Shown here one piece after another: positions 1-12,564 of a stretch of DNA of 64,000 nt. The notes beneath the pieces are model-generated. The model saw nothing but the letters and a program-made list of their open reading frames with translations. It did not search any database and was not told where the DNA came from. The stretch lies in the NCBI GenBank assembly GCA_947396885.1, contig OX377202.1, forward strand, positions 3,534,001 through 3,598,000, given 5' to 3'. The translations under genes and the position numbers were made by a program. Numbering within the stretch: the stretch's first letter is position 1; every line of letters begins with the position of its first letter. This DNA comes from Heligmosomoides polygyrus polygyrus (lineage: Eukaryota > Nematoda > Chromadorea > Rhabditida > Heligmosomidae).

Positions 1-506
1 GTATTATCGCTTTCGAATCATATGTGCTCACATTCACAGTGCCATTTTTAATCGCTTCACAACAGTTTACTCGCCGAAACCGGCCGCCGAAGCATCGCAT
101 GCTATTATCTGCTTTGTTTCCTACGACTATTCTTGTCATTCAGCCAGTAAAACATAAATAGTAACAGTTGAATCGGCGTTGAAGAGGAGCAGCAGAAGGT
201 CATAACTATAGTTGTGTTTTTGTCGAACGAATGATTGGACAAATTTATTCGATGTCGAAAATTTTCGAGCGAATGAACGAACGAAATTATTCGTTCGTCG
301 ATTTTTTCTAATAATTACCATTTTCCATTTATTCGAGTATTCGAATAGTCGAATAATTTGTTGGAATTTTTTGATGTTTATTTTTGATTTTAAATTATTT
401 TCCATTTTTAAATTAATTTATATAATTTTGTTATTTAAAGAATATTTTTCATTTTGAAATTTTATCTTTCTATTTTCAGAGAAAAATAATAAATTTAAAA
501 AAATTC

Positions 507-1015
507 GGATCTATCCTAGCCCGGGGGGGCACATAACTAAAAAGTAGGTAACAAAATGAATTGAGGCTTGCTGAGCGGCTCCTAGAGAACGATTTGGAAC
601 CTAAAAGAAACCAAAAACGAACGAACAAACAAAAAAAAATAAAAAAAATCCCCGCGGTTTACAACCGCCTCGGCGGGAAAGAGCGAAGGAATAGAGGCAC
701 GCCGCGTGCTGACCGCCGGCTGACATGTTATAACCAGGATCTAACATGGTGAGAAGGGCTCATGAAGCCGCATGCCGCGTGTTGACCGCCGCCTGACATG
801 TCATAACCAGGATGCAACATGGTGAGGAGGGCGCACAACTTTGCCGGCTTACCACCGCAACAAATGTAATTCTTTCGTTTTTTTCTTTGTGACTTTTCTT
901 GTTTAGGTCCCATGTTGTTCCGTAGAGGCCGCTCGGTAAGTCTCAAGTGGATTTGTTGCATATAATACTTTTTACTTATGTGTCCCCCCCCCCCCTCCCC
1001 GGACTAGGATATCGC
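507..1015. mobile_element. hAT-like MITE, family GGATCTATCCTAG, copy 1
   Basis: The left end reads GGATCTATCCTAGCCCGG followed by a G tract and CACATAACTAAAAA. The right end is the inverted counterpart, with a long C tract and ACTAGGATA, and has lost its last bases. The interior holds two imperfect copies of a segment containing TGACATGTTATAACCAGG and AACATGGTGAG. The same ends delimit the copy at 39166-39653, where an 8-bp target duplication is perfect, so the family is assigned to hAT-like non-autonomous elements. No transposase is visible, and short ORFs inside are not gene-like. Confidence 0.7.
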
Positions 1016-1019
1016 GCCA

Positions 1020-1510
1020 TTCGCTCAGAAAATTCGGTGCAACTTTTATTTGATTGATGGCGTAAATGCCACTCACATGAACCATCAAAGTGAGAATATG
1101 TGTGTTCTTTACAGTTATTTTTGTTGCAACTTTTAGTTAACAAATGTCAAACTCCATGCAAACAGAAAGTCTGCTATCAATCGAATAAGAATCCCGACGT
1201 CTTGGCCGAGGGCATGGCGCAATCTCCTTTTTGGCACCGAAAATTTCACATTTTAAGTTATTGTCTTTCCCATAAAAATAAAAATTTTATAAATTTCAAA
1301 CAATGTGTTTAATTATTGAGAAAGTGAACTAAAACTTCAAAGAAAGTTGTAGTAAAACTTTCCTTGAACAAAAAATTACTCTAACCGTTTTGGCGAATCT
1401 CTATCTTTATGTAGAAGGAGCTCATTTAAATTTGAAAGAGTTTGCTTTGATTGCAAAAGTCTTAGGCCAGCTTACAAGAGAGTTCATTTGATCTTAAAAG
1501 TGTCCAATTC
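1020..1510. repeat. Single arm of a foldback repeat family
   Basis: This stretch matches, with many differences, the arms of the palindromic repeats at about 51003-51795 and 53690-54620. Shared landmarks are TGCATGGCGCAATC-like and TTGTTGCAAC-like words and the AAAGTCTTAGGC-like outer end. Only one arm is present here, so this is a truncated copy. It has no coding potential. Confidence 0.45.
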
Positions 1511-3341
1511 GACGTGAAAGGGCTGTATATTGGTGAAGATTGTAGACGAGGTCTGTGGGAGGCTTGGGCAGGTTTCTCTCTTAACTCATAGGTATGTGTT
1601 ATCTCAGTGGCTTGATAACAATCGCAGAAGGTTAATGATCCGTCGTAATGTTTTTTACTGTGTGGCAGAATCTTCAACCATGCACCCTGTCACAATCTTG
1701 AATGGATAAGAATGACACTGCGCAGTTTTTGCTTATTGTCCGATTCAGGTTGTGTGCGCACATAGTTAGTATCCATCGCACTGATATACGTTGCCAGTCA
1801 GCAGAAAAGGGATTGGAGACGTTTGAAGCTGTAGCTGTACAGGCTTTAATGAAACAGTTCTCACTGCTTTTTTGGACTTTGACAGTTATATCTGGACAAG
1901 AGGTTTCTTCGCTCATGTTGGAATTCTACAAGCTATTAAAGAGGACAAGGACTTCAAAAAACTAGAGTTGCTTCTTCATCGATACTCTTCGCTGAAGTCA
2001 ACTGTGGAAGATGTTCCTATGAAACAATCCATTGGAAAAATTCCAGGCTTATTTCCTATTTGAATCCCCTCGCAGAAATCGACGTTGAAAGATATTCATA
2101 TGAAACAATCACATCAAGGCATCTATACACAGTAGCAAAGAAATACTTAGCACAAAGACACAATTATAATAACGAAAAATACAAAAAATACAAATCATCA
2201 GCGCGCTGTTCACAGTCCGCCGCGTCGATCAATGAATGATGCAACGACCGCTCCCGCCACCGCCGTCTCGTCGCTCGCAACCTTGAGCATGGCCCTGCTC
2301 GTACTTCTTTCATTTCTTTCGACATCCTAGCTCTTCCTTCGCTGAATCTCCGACCACTCTTTAATTTTTTTCTACTAAGGTCTCTTTTGGCGCTCAAGGA
2401 TGCTCGGCTTTTTCCTTGTAGATATCGATGCTTCGCTGTGGACTCGTAACTATAGGACGTTTGGTGAATCTACATAGGGGTGCGTTTGTCTGGATAGTGA
2501 GCAACGCGAACACTGTGGCTGAACCGGATTTTGTTGCCGAAAGATCTCGCTAAAAAATGACATACGCATAACCTATGGCCTATTATATGGCGAGGCAGCC
2601 TACTCTATGGCGACCCGTGTGGAATCCTCGCGGATCTTAGTTTAGATCACTTCACAGTGAGGGTTTGGCGTTATTTTCATTTCAAAACTCTGAAGTGTTT
2701 CATTTTACTTAAGTGCACGTCGTTTTTATTTTTTCACCTATCCTCATATTTCAGCAATAATGCCCAAGAAACTTTCAAGCAGTTTTCATGCGTTGCAAAT
2801 ACGTTGCCGCGCACCATTCATGGGCTTTCATTCGAAGGCACTTAATGCTCCTCACGATTCGCTCTGTCTTGTCCTCGTCCGTTGTTATCTTAACGGTTTT
2901 GCCTTATGGCTTATCGTCTTCGGGCTTTGCCTTCGACAGGTGTTCGGTTGAGTGGTGCTCTGAGCCATGCTTTTCTTGTCGAAACTTCGAAAAAACTGGT
3001 GTTTTTTAAACGGGAGTAAACGTATGCTAGAGTGTAGGTGCTTTGAATTTCCGTACGGTATCATTTGATATTTTGATGAAAATCCTCCTTCATGCAAAAA
3101 ATGTTGGGATGTAAGCTTGAATACATATCGCACCTCGATGCTACAGAATGTGTTGACGCCCTTAAACGCCAAAATTTGGGTTATCAGTCTTCGCCATGAC
3201 ATCTACTTTTTCTAAATAATGCCCAGGTGTCTTTTAAACGTTTTAGCTGCTTGAGTGGCACTTATATTTACCTCACATTTGCATTTACGAGCTCGCACTA
3301 TTGCTATTGAATACTGTGAAATGATGGTACTTTGTTTTCAG
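1511..3341. other. No gene recognised
   Basis: Short ORFs occur on both strands but none shows codon structure, splice sites and a recognisable family together. The region lies just upstream of the first Rab11-FIP exon found, so it may contain undetected 5' exons. The first visible exon begins with the last two bases of a codon, so at least one upstream exon must exist here or outside the window. Confidence 0.5.
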
Positions 3342-5933
3342 GCGAAATGCTTACCACAGTCAAGAGGAAGATGAAAATCGGTGGTAAACATAAACCGACA
3401 GAAGACAAGTTAGTGATTTTCTTCAGGAGAACAACGACGTTATCCATATGCTGCAGAAATTAAATGTGTTAGAAATGCAAAGGAAAAAGCTACAGAGAAA
3501 TTCACTTTGTTTTCCATTATATTTTCCGAAAAAAAGAAAGACGGCTTGACAAGAAATGCAAACCTACATCATTCTCCTAACTTGACTTGACTCTGCAAAA
3601 TTATAAATGCCGAAATTGTGATCTCTATAAAACGAGCACCCTACAAATACAAACTGCGGTACCAAAATTCTGCAGATGCCCGTCTCGAAGGATGTCAGTG
3701 ATGAGTGGGATAGATTTCGACGAGGAGTTCATTAGTCCACGGGCAGTTGTGCTGTCATCGGAGATGATTACTGATGCTCATTTCCAAGAATCCATGCCAA
3801 CTTCGCCAAATGTAAGTTTGGAGCATGTACCTATAGCTACACCTCAGATTTGAGTAATAGGCGGGTTTTAAGGCATCGACAGCAGATTTGTTCCAACGTG
3901 CGAACAGCGTTGATAGCGAAATATCATCCGGCTTTGGAGGATCCAATGGATATTTGGTGAATTTTTGTTTAATTTTTCGCTAATTGTTGACGATTTCCTT
4001 TAATAGTAGGTGCAGATGGAAGCTGCTTCAGCTAAAATGTTGAGATCGGTGGTCTCACCGGCAGAGACGATCCCCTATCAATAGAGCTCTTAACCACTCC
4101 ATAGGGACGCGAGGGTCACCCAGGTATCCCGGCCGGGGAAGGGATTCCTACTGATTAGTCGCCTTGTTGATGATGTATTGCCTACGAGCGAATTTATGGG
4201 AATACAGCTGTCGCGGAATGACCCTTTCTTCCACCTCCTGAAGCTGAAACCGCGCTTCCGCAACGTTCGCGGAAGGAAGACCCAAGGCTGTTACCCCGTA
4301 GTGAGCAGTGAAGACATATTGCAGAACCGGAGCCCCACGATGGTCATCCAGCAGGATGGAAGTATAGACGAGAGAGCGGCCGGAGCGCAGGGATAATCGA
4401 TGTCGACGGGCAGAGTCGGAAGGGCCGACGTCATCCACTTTCCCATGCCTCGGGCCGGTCGAAGCACCTCATCGGCAAGCCACCGCGGGAAACAGCGCGC
4501 TGAGCCAATCACAGGACAGAGAAGTGATTGCGCGATCGCGACAGGAGAAGCTTCTTTTCCATACATGAATTAATTTGATTTCCCTTTTTGAGCTATTCAA
4601 CAGTAATAGTTTCGAATCAAGGTACCATAGGTAAAGTTGTCGACGTGGTCCTACCGGTGTCAGAAATCACGGAAAAAGAAACAATTTATTAGATTAACAC
4701 ACAAAGAGAGAAAGCTTGGTTGTGGCAACTGGGAGATGATAAGGACGAGCTTGCTGGAGAGACCGATCCGCTTCCAGTGATGGACGAGCCGAAGGTACTA
4801 GGAGAGAAGGCTTGGTCGGTGCAACTGGGGAGATGATAAGGACGAGCTTACTGGGGAGACCGATCCGCTTCCAGTGATGGTAGAGCCGGAGGTACCAAGA
4901 GGGAAGGCCCCGGAGTCGGGGAGAGGGCGCCTTTTAAAGGGCGTCTCCCGCGCAGATCACAGATCAATGGGTTGACCACCCTCAACAGTAATCCTAAGGT
5001 ATCAAAATCTCAGGTCATGGTGAAGGATCAGGCGTAAGACACTTACCGAAAAAATTCAGTTTTTCTACCGAAAATACTTGAGGCAAATCTCATTTACACT
5101 ATCAGTCGCTGGGAAACTACTTCTGTCGATTCCTGAAGTATCTGCTTTCTAGTGCTCTTAAAATAACCTATAAGTATTGACTCAGCTAGAGGTATAAGAA
5201 TTGTACGATCATATGTGTGAATTGCATGAAGTAGTGTTCATTTTTTGCTCCTTTACCTTTTTTTGTCAACGAGGTCAAGGTGTCCTTGACATTATGATCC
5301 TTTCCACCGCCCGCAAGTCTACACTACAGTCTCGACTCTTTTGTGTGCGAGATTTTGGCGACGTGACCGATTATGTATGGATTCTTTGTATTGTACATTC
5401 TTTCACGAAGCAGAATTCCACGGGACCTCTGAATCGCGTATCGATTTCGGTTAAACAGAGACTTGAAGATAAATACAATATTGGTATGTTAGAAAGAGGT
5501 GAATCATAATTATAAAATGCGCATAAAGTCTGAAGACTTAAGGAGCTATTCAGGGGAGAATTGACCTCGTTACTATTGATGCCTTTCAGAAGCTAGACAG
5601 CGATGAGTCGTCATGTTCTCATCAGGATCTACTAGAAACCTTGGACAATCTTCGAAGAGAAATTGATCTAAAGGACTCTCGTATACGTGAAGTCGAGGAT
5701 TATCTAGACAAGCTGGTTAGTTTGGTCTAACCTTGTAGTGAAACGGGATCTGCGAACCGAACATTTATCAAATGCATCAGCATTTGGAGGGGTGTTTATG
5801 CTCTTGTTCCAAATTACAGGTAGCGCGAGTCATGGATCACAACCCTGAATTGTTGGCTGGCCCGCTTGTACCGAATGGAAAGACAGGCCGCGACGTTGGA
5901 TCTCCCTTTGCAGAACATACTTCTATACATTAA
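3342..5933 (+). CDS. Rab11-family interacting protein (FIP-RBD) gene, 3' exons
   Basis: Six exons with matching phases are proposed: 3342-3408, 3676-3811, 3873-3956, 4010-4048, 5590-5715 and 5820-5933, ending in TAA. All introns start with GT (GTTAGT, GTAAGT, GTGAAT, GTGGTC, GTTAGT) and end in AG. The last two exons encode a coiled coil (DSRIREVEDYLDKL) running into VARVMDHNPELL, which matches the C-terminal Rab11-binding FIP-RBD helix. That family links Rab11 vesicles to motor and membrane partners in endosome recycling. Upstream exons are Ser-rich and acidic (SGIDFDEEF, RANSVDSEISSGFGG), like the linker of FIP proteins. The 1.5 kb fourth intron holds repeats. The acceptor at 3873 is AAG and the 4010-4048 exon is the least certain. 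The 5' end, with any C2 domain, is missing. Confidence 0.7.
4706..4897. repeat. ~95-bp tandem duplication in a Rab11-FIP intron
   Basis: Two adjacent copies share GATAAGGACGAGCTT and GACCGATCCGCTTCCAG about 95 bp apart with few differences. They lie in an unclassified repeat filling most of 4049-5000, which also carries a GC-rich hairpin near 4910-4955. No coding function is evident. Confidence 0.6.
5413..5484 (+). other. Possible extra coding exon
   Basis: The stretch could encode NSTGPLNRVSISVKQRLED and more, between an AG and a GTATGT donor. Its end phase does not match the exon starting at 5590. If real, it needs another exon in between or belongs to a different transcript. It is kept as a candidate only. 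Confidence 0.2.
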
Positions 5934-6449
5934 TTCAATCAGCGTTCTATCCATTTCTTCTTCGAGATTATTATTGTCAACCGCTTAGTTGCTATTTGTT
6001 GAAGTCTCACTGCCAGTGTGTTCTGGTCAAATCCATGACGGCAGCATAGGTGAGAGATTTGGGCTCTGCTTGTGTCAGTAATTTGTTGTCTAATATTGGT
6101 GCAAGGCCCTAATGAAAAATGGCGCGACTTGCTTGGAATTAGCTCGGTGATCCTTTTAAGACTTGGTATAACGACGAACAGCAGCAGCTGTGCTTTCAAG
6201 CTGCGGAACCAAGAATGTTCTGCGGAACTATATTGGAATTTGGTTCACGTTTCGGCGTATCCTACTCTCCTTTTTAAATTCTATTTAAATTTCTATTTTC
6301 CTATTTCTGTTAGTTTATTTCTATTTCTATCGCTATTTCTCGAACGCGCAATGTCTGCATGTTTAAAAAAAGAAAATGCTCTGCTAATGATTCGCTCCTA
6401 ACGACAGGATGCGTTCAAAATTACCTAGCTCTTATTTATATGTACTGCT
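5934..6449. other. Intergenic; nothing recognised
   Basis: This is the sequence after the Rab11-FIP stop codon and before the LINE fragment. It contains no supported gene. TTCTATTTCTAT-type low-complexity sequence occurs near 6280-6335. Confidence 0.5.
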
Positions 6450-7940
6450 GTGTTGTACAAATCCGTCACTAATAAATATTATCAAGTATATAACCTTCAA
6501 AAATGCGCTGTAATGCGCATGGGAAGTAGGGAAACCCTGTTATACGATATCAATGGTACAATACTGAGACACTGTAACTCAATCAGAGACCTTGGAATTA
6601 TAATTGATGATAGCCTTAGGTTCTCCAGTCTAGTTGACACTGTCGTAAAAAAGGCTTATTCGAGCTTGTTTTCGATTCTTCGAAATGTGAAGTGTTCAGA
6701 TGAGGGAATACTGTTGCGTCTCTATAAGCTGTACGTATTACCCCACCTGGAATACTGTTCGCCGGTATGGAGTCCTCACTTAAGAAAGGATGTCAACAAA
6801 ATCGAAAGAGTACAGCAAGTATTCACTCGCCTTCTTTGGTACAGATTAACACCCACTAGTGATAGAAAGAATATCCCAAGCTACCCCCAAAGGCTTCTGA
6901 ACTTTAGACTTAAAACGTTGGAGGAAAGGCGAGCAAGCTTGGACCTTACCTTTTCATTTCGAATTCTTCGCAGAGAACTCAAGCTTATGCCAAGTAAGTA
7001 CTGGGTGTTTAGACCTAGCAGTGCAAGGACAGGTGGGTTTAACATTCACTATTTGAAGGTCCATAGAAAGAAATACGCCATGATGTTTAACAACGTTTTT
7101 ATCAGATCTGCAAGGTGGTTCCAATTGCTCCCACCGGAGGTCTTTCAGGCTACGAACAGTCGCGCATTCAGGAGTAAACTGGATAAGCTTAATCATCTCC
7201 GTATGTTTATTTCACTCTCGTTCCCAGTGATCTGAATTCATTTCAGATGCAGCGCTATAGAATTGTCTTCATCGTCTTTGGCCTCAACCAATCCTGATTT
7301 CTTGCCGATTATGGTGTCCCAAACCCTTGTCCTCCTTTTTATTCTTAAGCTGTTCAATGCTTTTTCTTTCTTATCTTTCTCTGCATTGTTTTTTGTTTTC
7401 ATTATAGCATCGCATTTTGGAATTAGTTTTCAACGTTTTATTTCTTGACGATATCAGTTTAAATAGTTTTACTCCTTGATGATGTCAGTCAGTCTTTTCC
7501 ATGCATTGAGTTTTCATACATTAAGTGGTGGCGCAGGCTAGGTAGCTCTATCCAACCCTGACTGTCTAAAGGGGTTACTATCACCACAACCTGCATCCCG
7601 CTAGCCTGCTTTACCCAACCTGTCGGTTCCACGTGGGAGGTTGGTACACCCGTGTTCCGAAGCTCAGACAGGTTTCATTGATCAAGAAATGCGGCATCAT
7701 AGCCAACTGATGGGTATTTGCAGGTTAGGATTGCAGGCTGGGTAGGTAACAATACTGAAGACAGTTCCTCCTTAAATTTCCTAGGCACACTATTATTTGA
7801 AAAACCTGCACCCAATGACTTGAGAAAAATTTACGGTCTTTATTGTTGTCTTTTCAGTATACTTACTGCTTCTTCCTGAGTTTTTATTGTTGAGCACACC
7901 TTTGTTGAGTGTATGAAATAAATAAATAAATAAATAAATA
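6450..7940 (+). mobile_element. CR1/Jockey-type LINE, 3' end (RT C-terminus and 3' UTR)
   Basis: An open frame 6450-7235 encodes the C-terminal part of a non-LTR reverse transcriptase polyprotein. It includes the conserved block SIRDLGIIIDDSLRF, the LPHLEYCSPVWSPH segment and a KIERVQQVFTRLL region typical of CR1/Jockey ORF2 after the palm domain. The catalytic palm itself is missing, so the copy is 5'-truncated as LINEs usually are. It is followed by about 700 bp of 3' UTR and a tail of AAAT/AAATA repeats at 7918-7940. It resembles the LINE at 62630-63698 and may be the same family. Confidence 0.8.
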
Positions 7941-8578
7941 TAGTCCCTGGAGTGTAAAGTCCTCGAAATTCATGTGGTGGCGTGTGTTGCTAGTTCGCCT
8001 AGCAAAACCATGCATCCACAGTATTTATATTTCTACACCGCGACAATGCTAGCGTTTTATGCCAAACTAAAGTAGCTCCATTCAATGTACCGTCATCGAT
8101 CATACTGCAGCTATGGCTTCCGGATGATTGAGGAGTCCTTATTGAAGAGTTTGTTGCTAGTTGTTATGTATATAACAATGTAGAGCGTTTGTGACCACAG
8201 CGTTTGTAACTTATAATAATTTGATGCCATTTTTGGCGACATTTTTTAACCATAACTGACACCACTTGAAGTACCGAGTTCACTTAGCGTTATGTATCGA
8301 TGAAAATCGTTGGAAACTTTGGACTAGGGAAAGTCTTTTGAACACCTATGAACGTTGGACTGCCTCTACGTATTTCCTGCTAATGTTCCACTTTTCTTTT
8401 CCACTAATTTTGCTAGATGATAACCTATTTCTGTTGAACGTCAATCGATAGCGTTATTATATAGTGGGATGATTGTTCCTAATGGATTTCTTTCGGGACT
8501 CAGTTGATGTCTTCTTCGTTCATCGGTGGTCTTGTCTTTCTACGATGTAGGTGGCTCACCGGTTTTTCTTGGCACGTA
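7941..8578. other. No gene recognised
   Basis: Sequence between the LINE tail and the mariner insertion. No exon, repeat boundary or RNA gene could be supported. Confidence 0.5.
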
Positions 8579-9861
8579 TTAGGTTGTAACGAATTAAATG
8601 GCACTGGCCCGCTCCATTTTTTGGGGCGTCTTTACGCGTTTGATTAAGAACAAACCGTAACATGTGGCATATCATTTAGAAGCGCAAACTTTGCTCTACC
8701 GGTGAGTACCAAATTTTCTATGTAAAAGTGGGAAAACTTTAGAGTTTTATTGACTTATTTGCAGATGGACAAAAGGGTAATCCGAGGCATTTACTTGTAT
8801 GAATTCAAGCTGGGCACTACAGCTAAGGAGGCGGACGAGAAGATCAACGCCGCATTCGGTCAAGGATGTTCCACAATTCGGACGGCGTATCGTTGGTATC
8901 AGAAGTTCCGGAATGGAGATGAGAGCTTGGAAGAACATGAAGGTCGTGGGAGGCATAGTGATGTTGATGAGGACAAGCTGAGAGATGTGGTAGAGGAGGA
9001 TCCACACGAAGGTACCAGGGAGATAGCGAAGGTTCTTGGCGTCATTCACAACACAGCTGCCCGGCATCTGAAGGAAATTGGAAAGACCAAAAAGCTGGAA
9101 AGATGGGTGCCTCACGAGCTGTTTGAGGAGCAAAGAAACCGACGATATGAGATCTCGTCCGCACTGCTTCTACGGAACGAAACGGACCCATTCCTTGATC
9201 GCATCGTAACCTGTGACGAGAAGTGGATAATGTACGACAACAGGCGACGATCGGCATAGTGGGTGGACAGCGATGAGAGCCCCAAGGTTTTTGCGAAGCC
9301 GGAATTGCACCAAAGGAAAGTAATGGTGACAGTATTGTGGTGTTCGCTGGGAATTATTCACCACAGCTTCCTCCCTCCCGGTGAATCCATCACGGCAGAG
9401 AAGTACTGCATTGAAATTGAAGAAATGATGAAAAAGTTGAAGGACATCCGGCTGGCCTTGGTAAACCGAAGGCGAGTTCTCCTTATGCACGACAATGCTC
9501 GCCCCCATGTAGCACGAATGACGTTGCAGAAATTGAATGAGCTGAGCACTGAAACTCTACCACATCCCCCGTTTTCTCCCGACCTCTCCCCAACAGACTA
9601 CCATTTCTTCAAGCATCTTGGCGACTTCTTGGTAGGGAAAATATTCAAATACCAACAGGATGCCGAAAGTGCCTTCGAAGATTTCGTCAATTCCAGAACT
9701 TCTGATTTTTATGCTACTGGGATAAAAAAGCCTGTGTCACGTTGGCAAAGGTGTGTAGAATCAGAAGGTTTTTATTTCGATTAATAAACTTGCCTACAAG
9801 CCGAGATATCAACTGTTTAAATTTACAGCGGTTCAGTGCCATTTATTTCGTCACAACCTAA
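8579..9861 (+). mobile_element. mariner element (TTAGGTTGTAACGAA family), copy 1
   Basis: Full-length 1283-bp mariner bounded by inverted repeats beginning TTAGGTTGTAACGAA and ending with the inverse, between TA target duplications at 8577-8578 and 9862-9863. It shares its ends with the copies at 32858-34131 and 63702 onward. It carries one transposase frame on the + strand, broken by a stop codon. Confidence 0.95.
8765..9784 (+). pseudogene. mariner transposase with one in-frame stop
   Basis: The start ATGGACAAAAGG at 8765 gives a protein of about 340 codons, the usual mariner length. The N-terminal half has two helix-turn-helix regions (FGQGCSTIRTAYRWYQKF; GVIHNTAARHLKEIGK). The catalytic DD34D residues are present in TCDEKW, MHDNARPH and SPDLSPTDYHFF. 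A TAG at 9257-9259 replaces a Trp found in the sister copy at 32935-33957 (QW), so this copy cannot make full-length transposase. The frame is otherwise uninterrupted, implying recent activity. Confidence 0.93.
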
Positions 9862-11203
9862 TATTTTGCTATACCCAGAAGTCAGTGTGCTTATCATGCT
9901 GAAACTACTCAGTCGTGTTTTGCTGCGTCCTGCACTGCACGCCAGAAAACATCAGTAGCGTAAATCGCGGATATCCCAAGTAGTGTTCGGATTTGACCCA
10001 GTTACGGCACACAGGGTATTGTACCAAAAATTTATTACAAATCACAGTCACTTCAGGACACTACTTCCAAAAAAGCAGGAGATGAAAGGGAAATTACATG
10101 ATATTGGAGGGATAGAGCAGAGGGGAACAGAGAGCCGGCGGAATACAGGTAGCTGGTTGGAGTTGGAGGATCGCGGACGTGAGCGAGGAGCTAGTAGGAG
10201 TCGGAGGCAGGCGCAGTGGTGTTCGAGCAGGTGAGTTCTGGTAGGCGAAGGCCGTCAACTGGCTTCAATTTCGGATGAGGACCGTTGTAATGCTCACACG
10301 GGTCTAGATAGCTACGTGTATCGCGACTAGTTTGGCCGCATCCTCACTTGACCATTAGCTACTGATTAACTCTAGCACCAGCCGCTGTTCTACTACTCTG
10401 CATGCTCACGATTCTAATCGCGATTTTTCTGACCATTGAATCTCATCTGTGATGTAACTGTTTATTGAATACGAGAAGGTATTAAATATAAGTATTGAGA
10501 ATACCTGGTGTCTTTTCATCTTTATATCTTCCTTTCACAGTACAAATGTGTTGTGTTTATGGAGCAAAAAAAAAAATCATTTCAAATGTCCTTTTCTTAT
10601 ATTTACGGATCCGATTTTTCTATGCTCTTCCCTTAGCGTGCTCCACCGGCTAAGCTCGCAAAGATGCTGATGCTGTTTGCCGAAATGTTTCCTTGAGTGG
10701 CGACCATTGTCTCGACCTTCTGTGTAGTTCGTCTTGTGCTGATTTTGACCATCTCTGCTCGGTGAAATGGCTCTGTAGAACAGCTCATTAACTATGTTTT
10801 CTCTTCTTAAGCGTTAACAATTAGTACGTTGATCTCATCAGAAGCATTCAGGCAGTCGAATGTGGTCGGTATCAGTTTTGGTGAACTGGGTTGGAGGTGA
10901 TCTACTACTTCTGAAAAGCAGCTCTATGTGGTTGGGCAATGCTGTATTAAGTCATGGTGTTAGTTTCCATCGGCTTGAAGGTGCACAGAGACAAAAGAAC
11001 TTTATTGTCGACCACCACTCTACATTGAACAGCGCGTGAGAAACAAAATTAGTCCTTACTAGGCTCTCAGCTACCTTTTATACACGGCTACAACACTATC
11101 ATAATAAATAATATCACAGTGAGATAAACAATGGGAAAGAGTGATAGCGCTTAGTGTGCCTCACTTTCTCGTGGGCGTTGAAGAAATCGTGCCAAAATAA
11201 ACT
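9862..11203. other. Unclassified, repeat-like
   Basis: No host exon is supported. Around 10990-11100 there is an LTR-like stretch (AGAACTTTATTGTCGACC and following) similar in style to the neighbouring Gypsy LTR, but no partner LTR was found. The ORF at 9983-10234 shows no recognisable family. Confidence 0.4.
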
Positions 11204-11448
11204 TGTTGTAGCCATCCAGGGTAGAACAGCTTTATTGCGAAGAGCAGCCGACAGGAAGCACGAAGAACAAATACAGAACAATCGGGGGCTATTTATAGAC
11301 AACTCAGGGTGCAGTGATTACGTGGCTGTGACGTGGATATTACGTAGACAATACATTGACATGATGTACACGTTAGGGGCTATGACGTAGGTTCCGTGAC
11401 GTAACTAGGTAAGGATCGATATGCTATTACTGCTCAATGCCTACAACA
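11204..11448 (-). repeat. 3' LTR of the Gypsy element
   Basis: A 245-bp segment bounded by TGTTGTAG and CTACAACA inverted ends. It lies just after a purine-rich tract (AGAAAGGGAGG on the - strand) that follows the integrase stop. Its distal end aligns with the partial LTR at 12565-12611. Confidence 0.7.
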
Positions 11449-11463
11449 CCTCCCTTTCTTAAA

Positions 11464-12542
11464 TTACATACGATATGACTTATTCTTGGGATCGATGTCG
11501 AGGCAGCGTGGAGCACGGCGAACACGCGACAAACGTCGAAGTTGAACGGCTGGCGGGAGCGTCGAACTTGTTGTCACGGGGTTGTTAGGTCCTGCTTCAT
11601 TGGTGGTGCTGGAATCGTCGGAGCTCAGTAGCGGTGGTTCATCAGCGACAGCGGCATCGTCGGAGGTGAACAGAGGCAGGTCGAAGACTTCCAGAAATGT
11701 ATTTTCTCTCGGCGTGCTGTGTCGAGGTTTCAGCTGATTGATATGTCGAGTCCAGAGGAGTCTTCCAGAGCGGACTAGATAAGTGACGTTTCCAGTGCGT
11801 CGAACGATCGTAGCCGGAGTCCAAGTGCTTTTCGACGTTCGATAGTCCTTTGCATACACTTTGTCGTCCGGTTCGAAACAGAGGCTGCTAGTTCCGTGGT
11901 GTCTGTTGAACTGTCTTTCCATCTTCCTGTCCCGAGGCCCAGTGTTGTTATCTTCAGGAGGCATCATCACATCAAGTACGGTGCGAAGACGACGTCCAAT
12001 GAAGTTCTCGACAGGAGATTGATGATTCGACCCGGACGGGCAGGGTGTAGAGCGGTAGGCCATTAGAAACGTTTGAAGAGCATCAGGTGTCGGTTCCTCC
12101 CCTTTCAACTTGGCCAGGGCTCTTTTGAAGGTGTCCACAAAGCGTTCTGCTTGTCCATTGCTTTGTGGATGAAAAGGTGGAATGCGGATATGTGCGATAC
12201 CACGGGAGCGGCAGAATTCCGTGAAGGTTGCGGAGGTAAATTGTGTGCCGTTGTTCGTGACGAGCTTTCGCTGCATCGTCCAGAGTGGAGCCATCCTTCG
12301 CGATCATGTCGTCGTAGCGGCTGAACCACATGTTGAAGACCATTTTCCGGGTCGTAGCTGAACTGCGGCAGTCGAGACAAGAGCGAATTCGTGACGAACT
12401 CGGTTGTCGTTGCTGGTGCGGCGGTTGATGTCGTTCCCATCGACGAAAGAAGGCGATCCATTCGGTCCATTACAGCGTTGAGAGTCTTCTCCTGTAGACG
12501 GGACTGGGCTTCCAGGATCGAGCGTAGTTGTTCGGCGTCCAT
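11464..12542 (-). pseudogene. gag remnant joined to integrase, Ty3/Gypsy
   Basis: The gag part starts MDAEQLRSILEAQSRL at 12542 and, after a frame change near 12345, continues with FNMWFSRYDDMIAKDGS, typical of nematode Gypsy gag. From about 12265 the frame changes again to integrase: TNNGTQFTSATF, then RIPPFHPQSNGQAERFVDTF containing the catalytic Glu region, then a C-terminal GPY/chromodomain-like tail and a stop near 11467. The N-terminal zinc finger and first catalytic Asp of integrase are absent, so no active product is expected. Confidence 0.8.
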
Positions 12543-12564
12543 TCTTCAGTCCTTGATCGCCACT

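Noticed and set aside
1674..2063. Host exon in overlapping ORFs
   Set aside because: Plausible peptides but no splice sites in phase and no recognised family; both strands are open.
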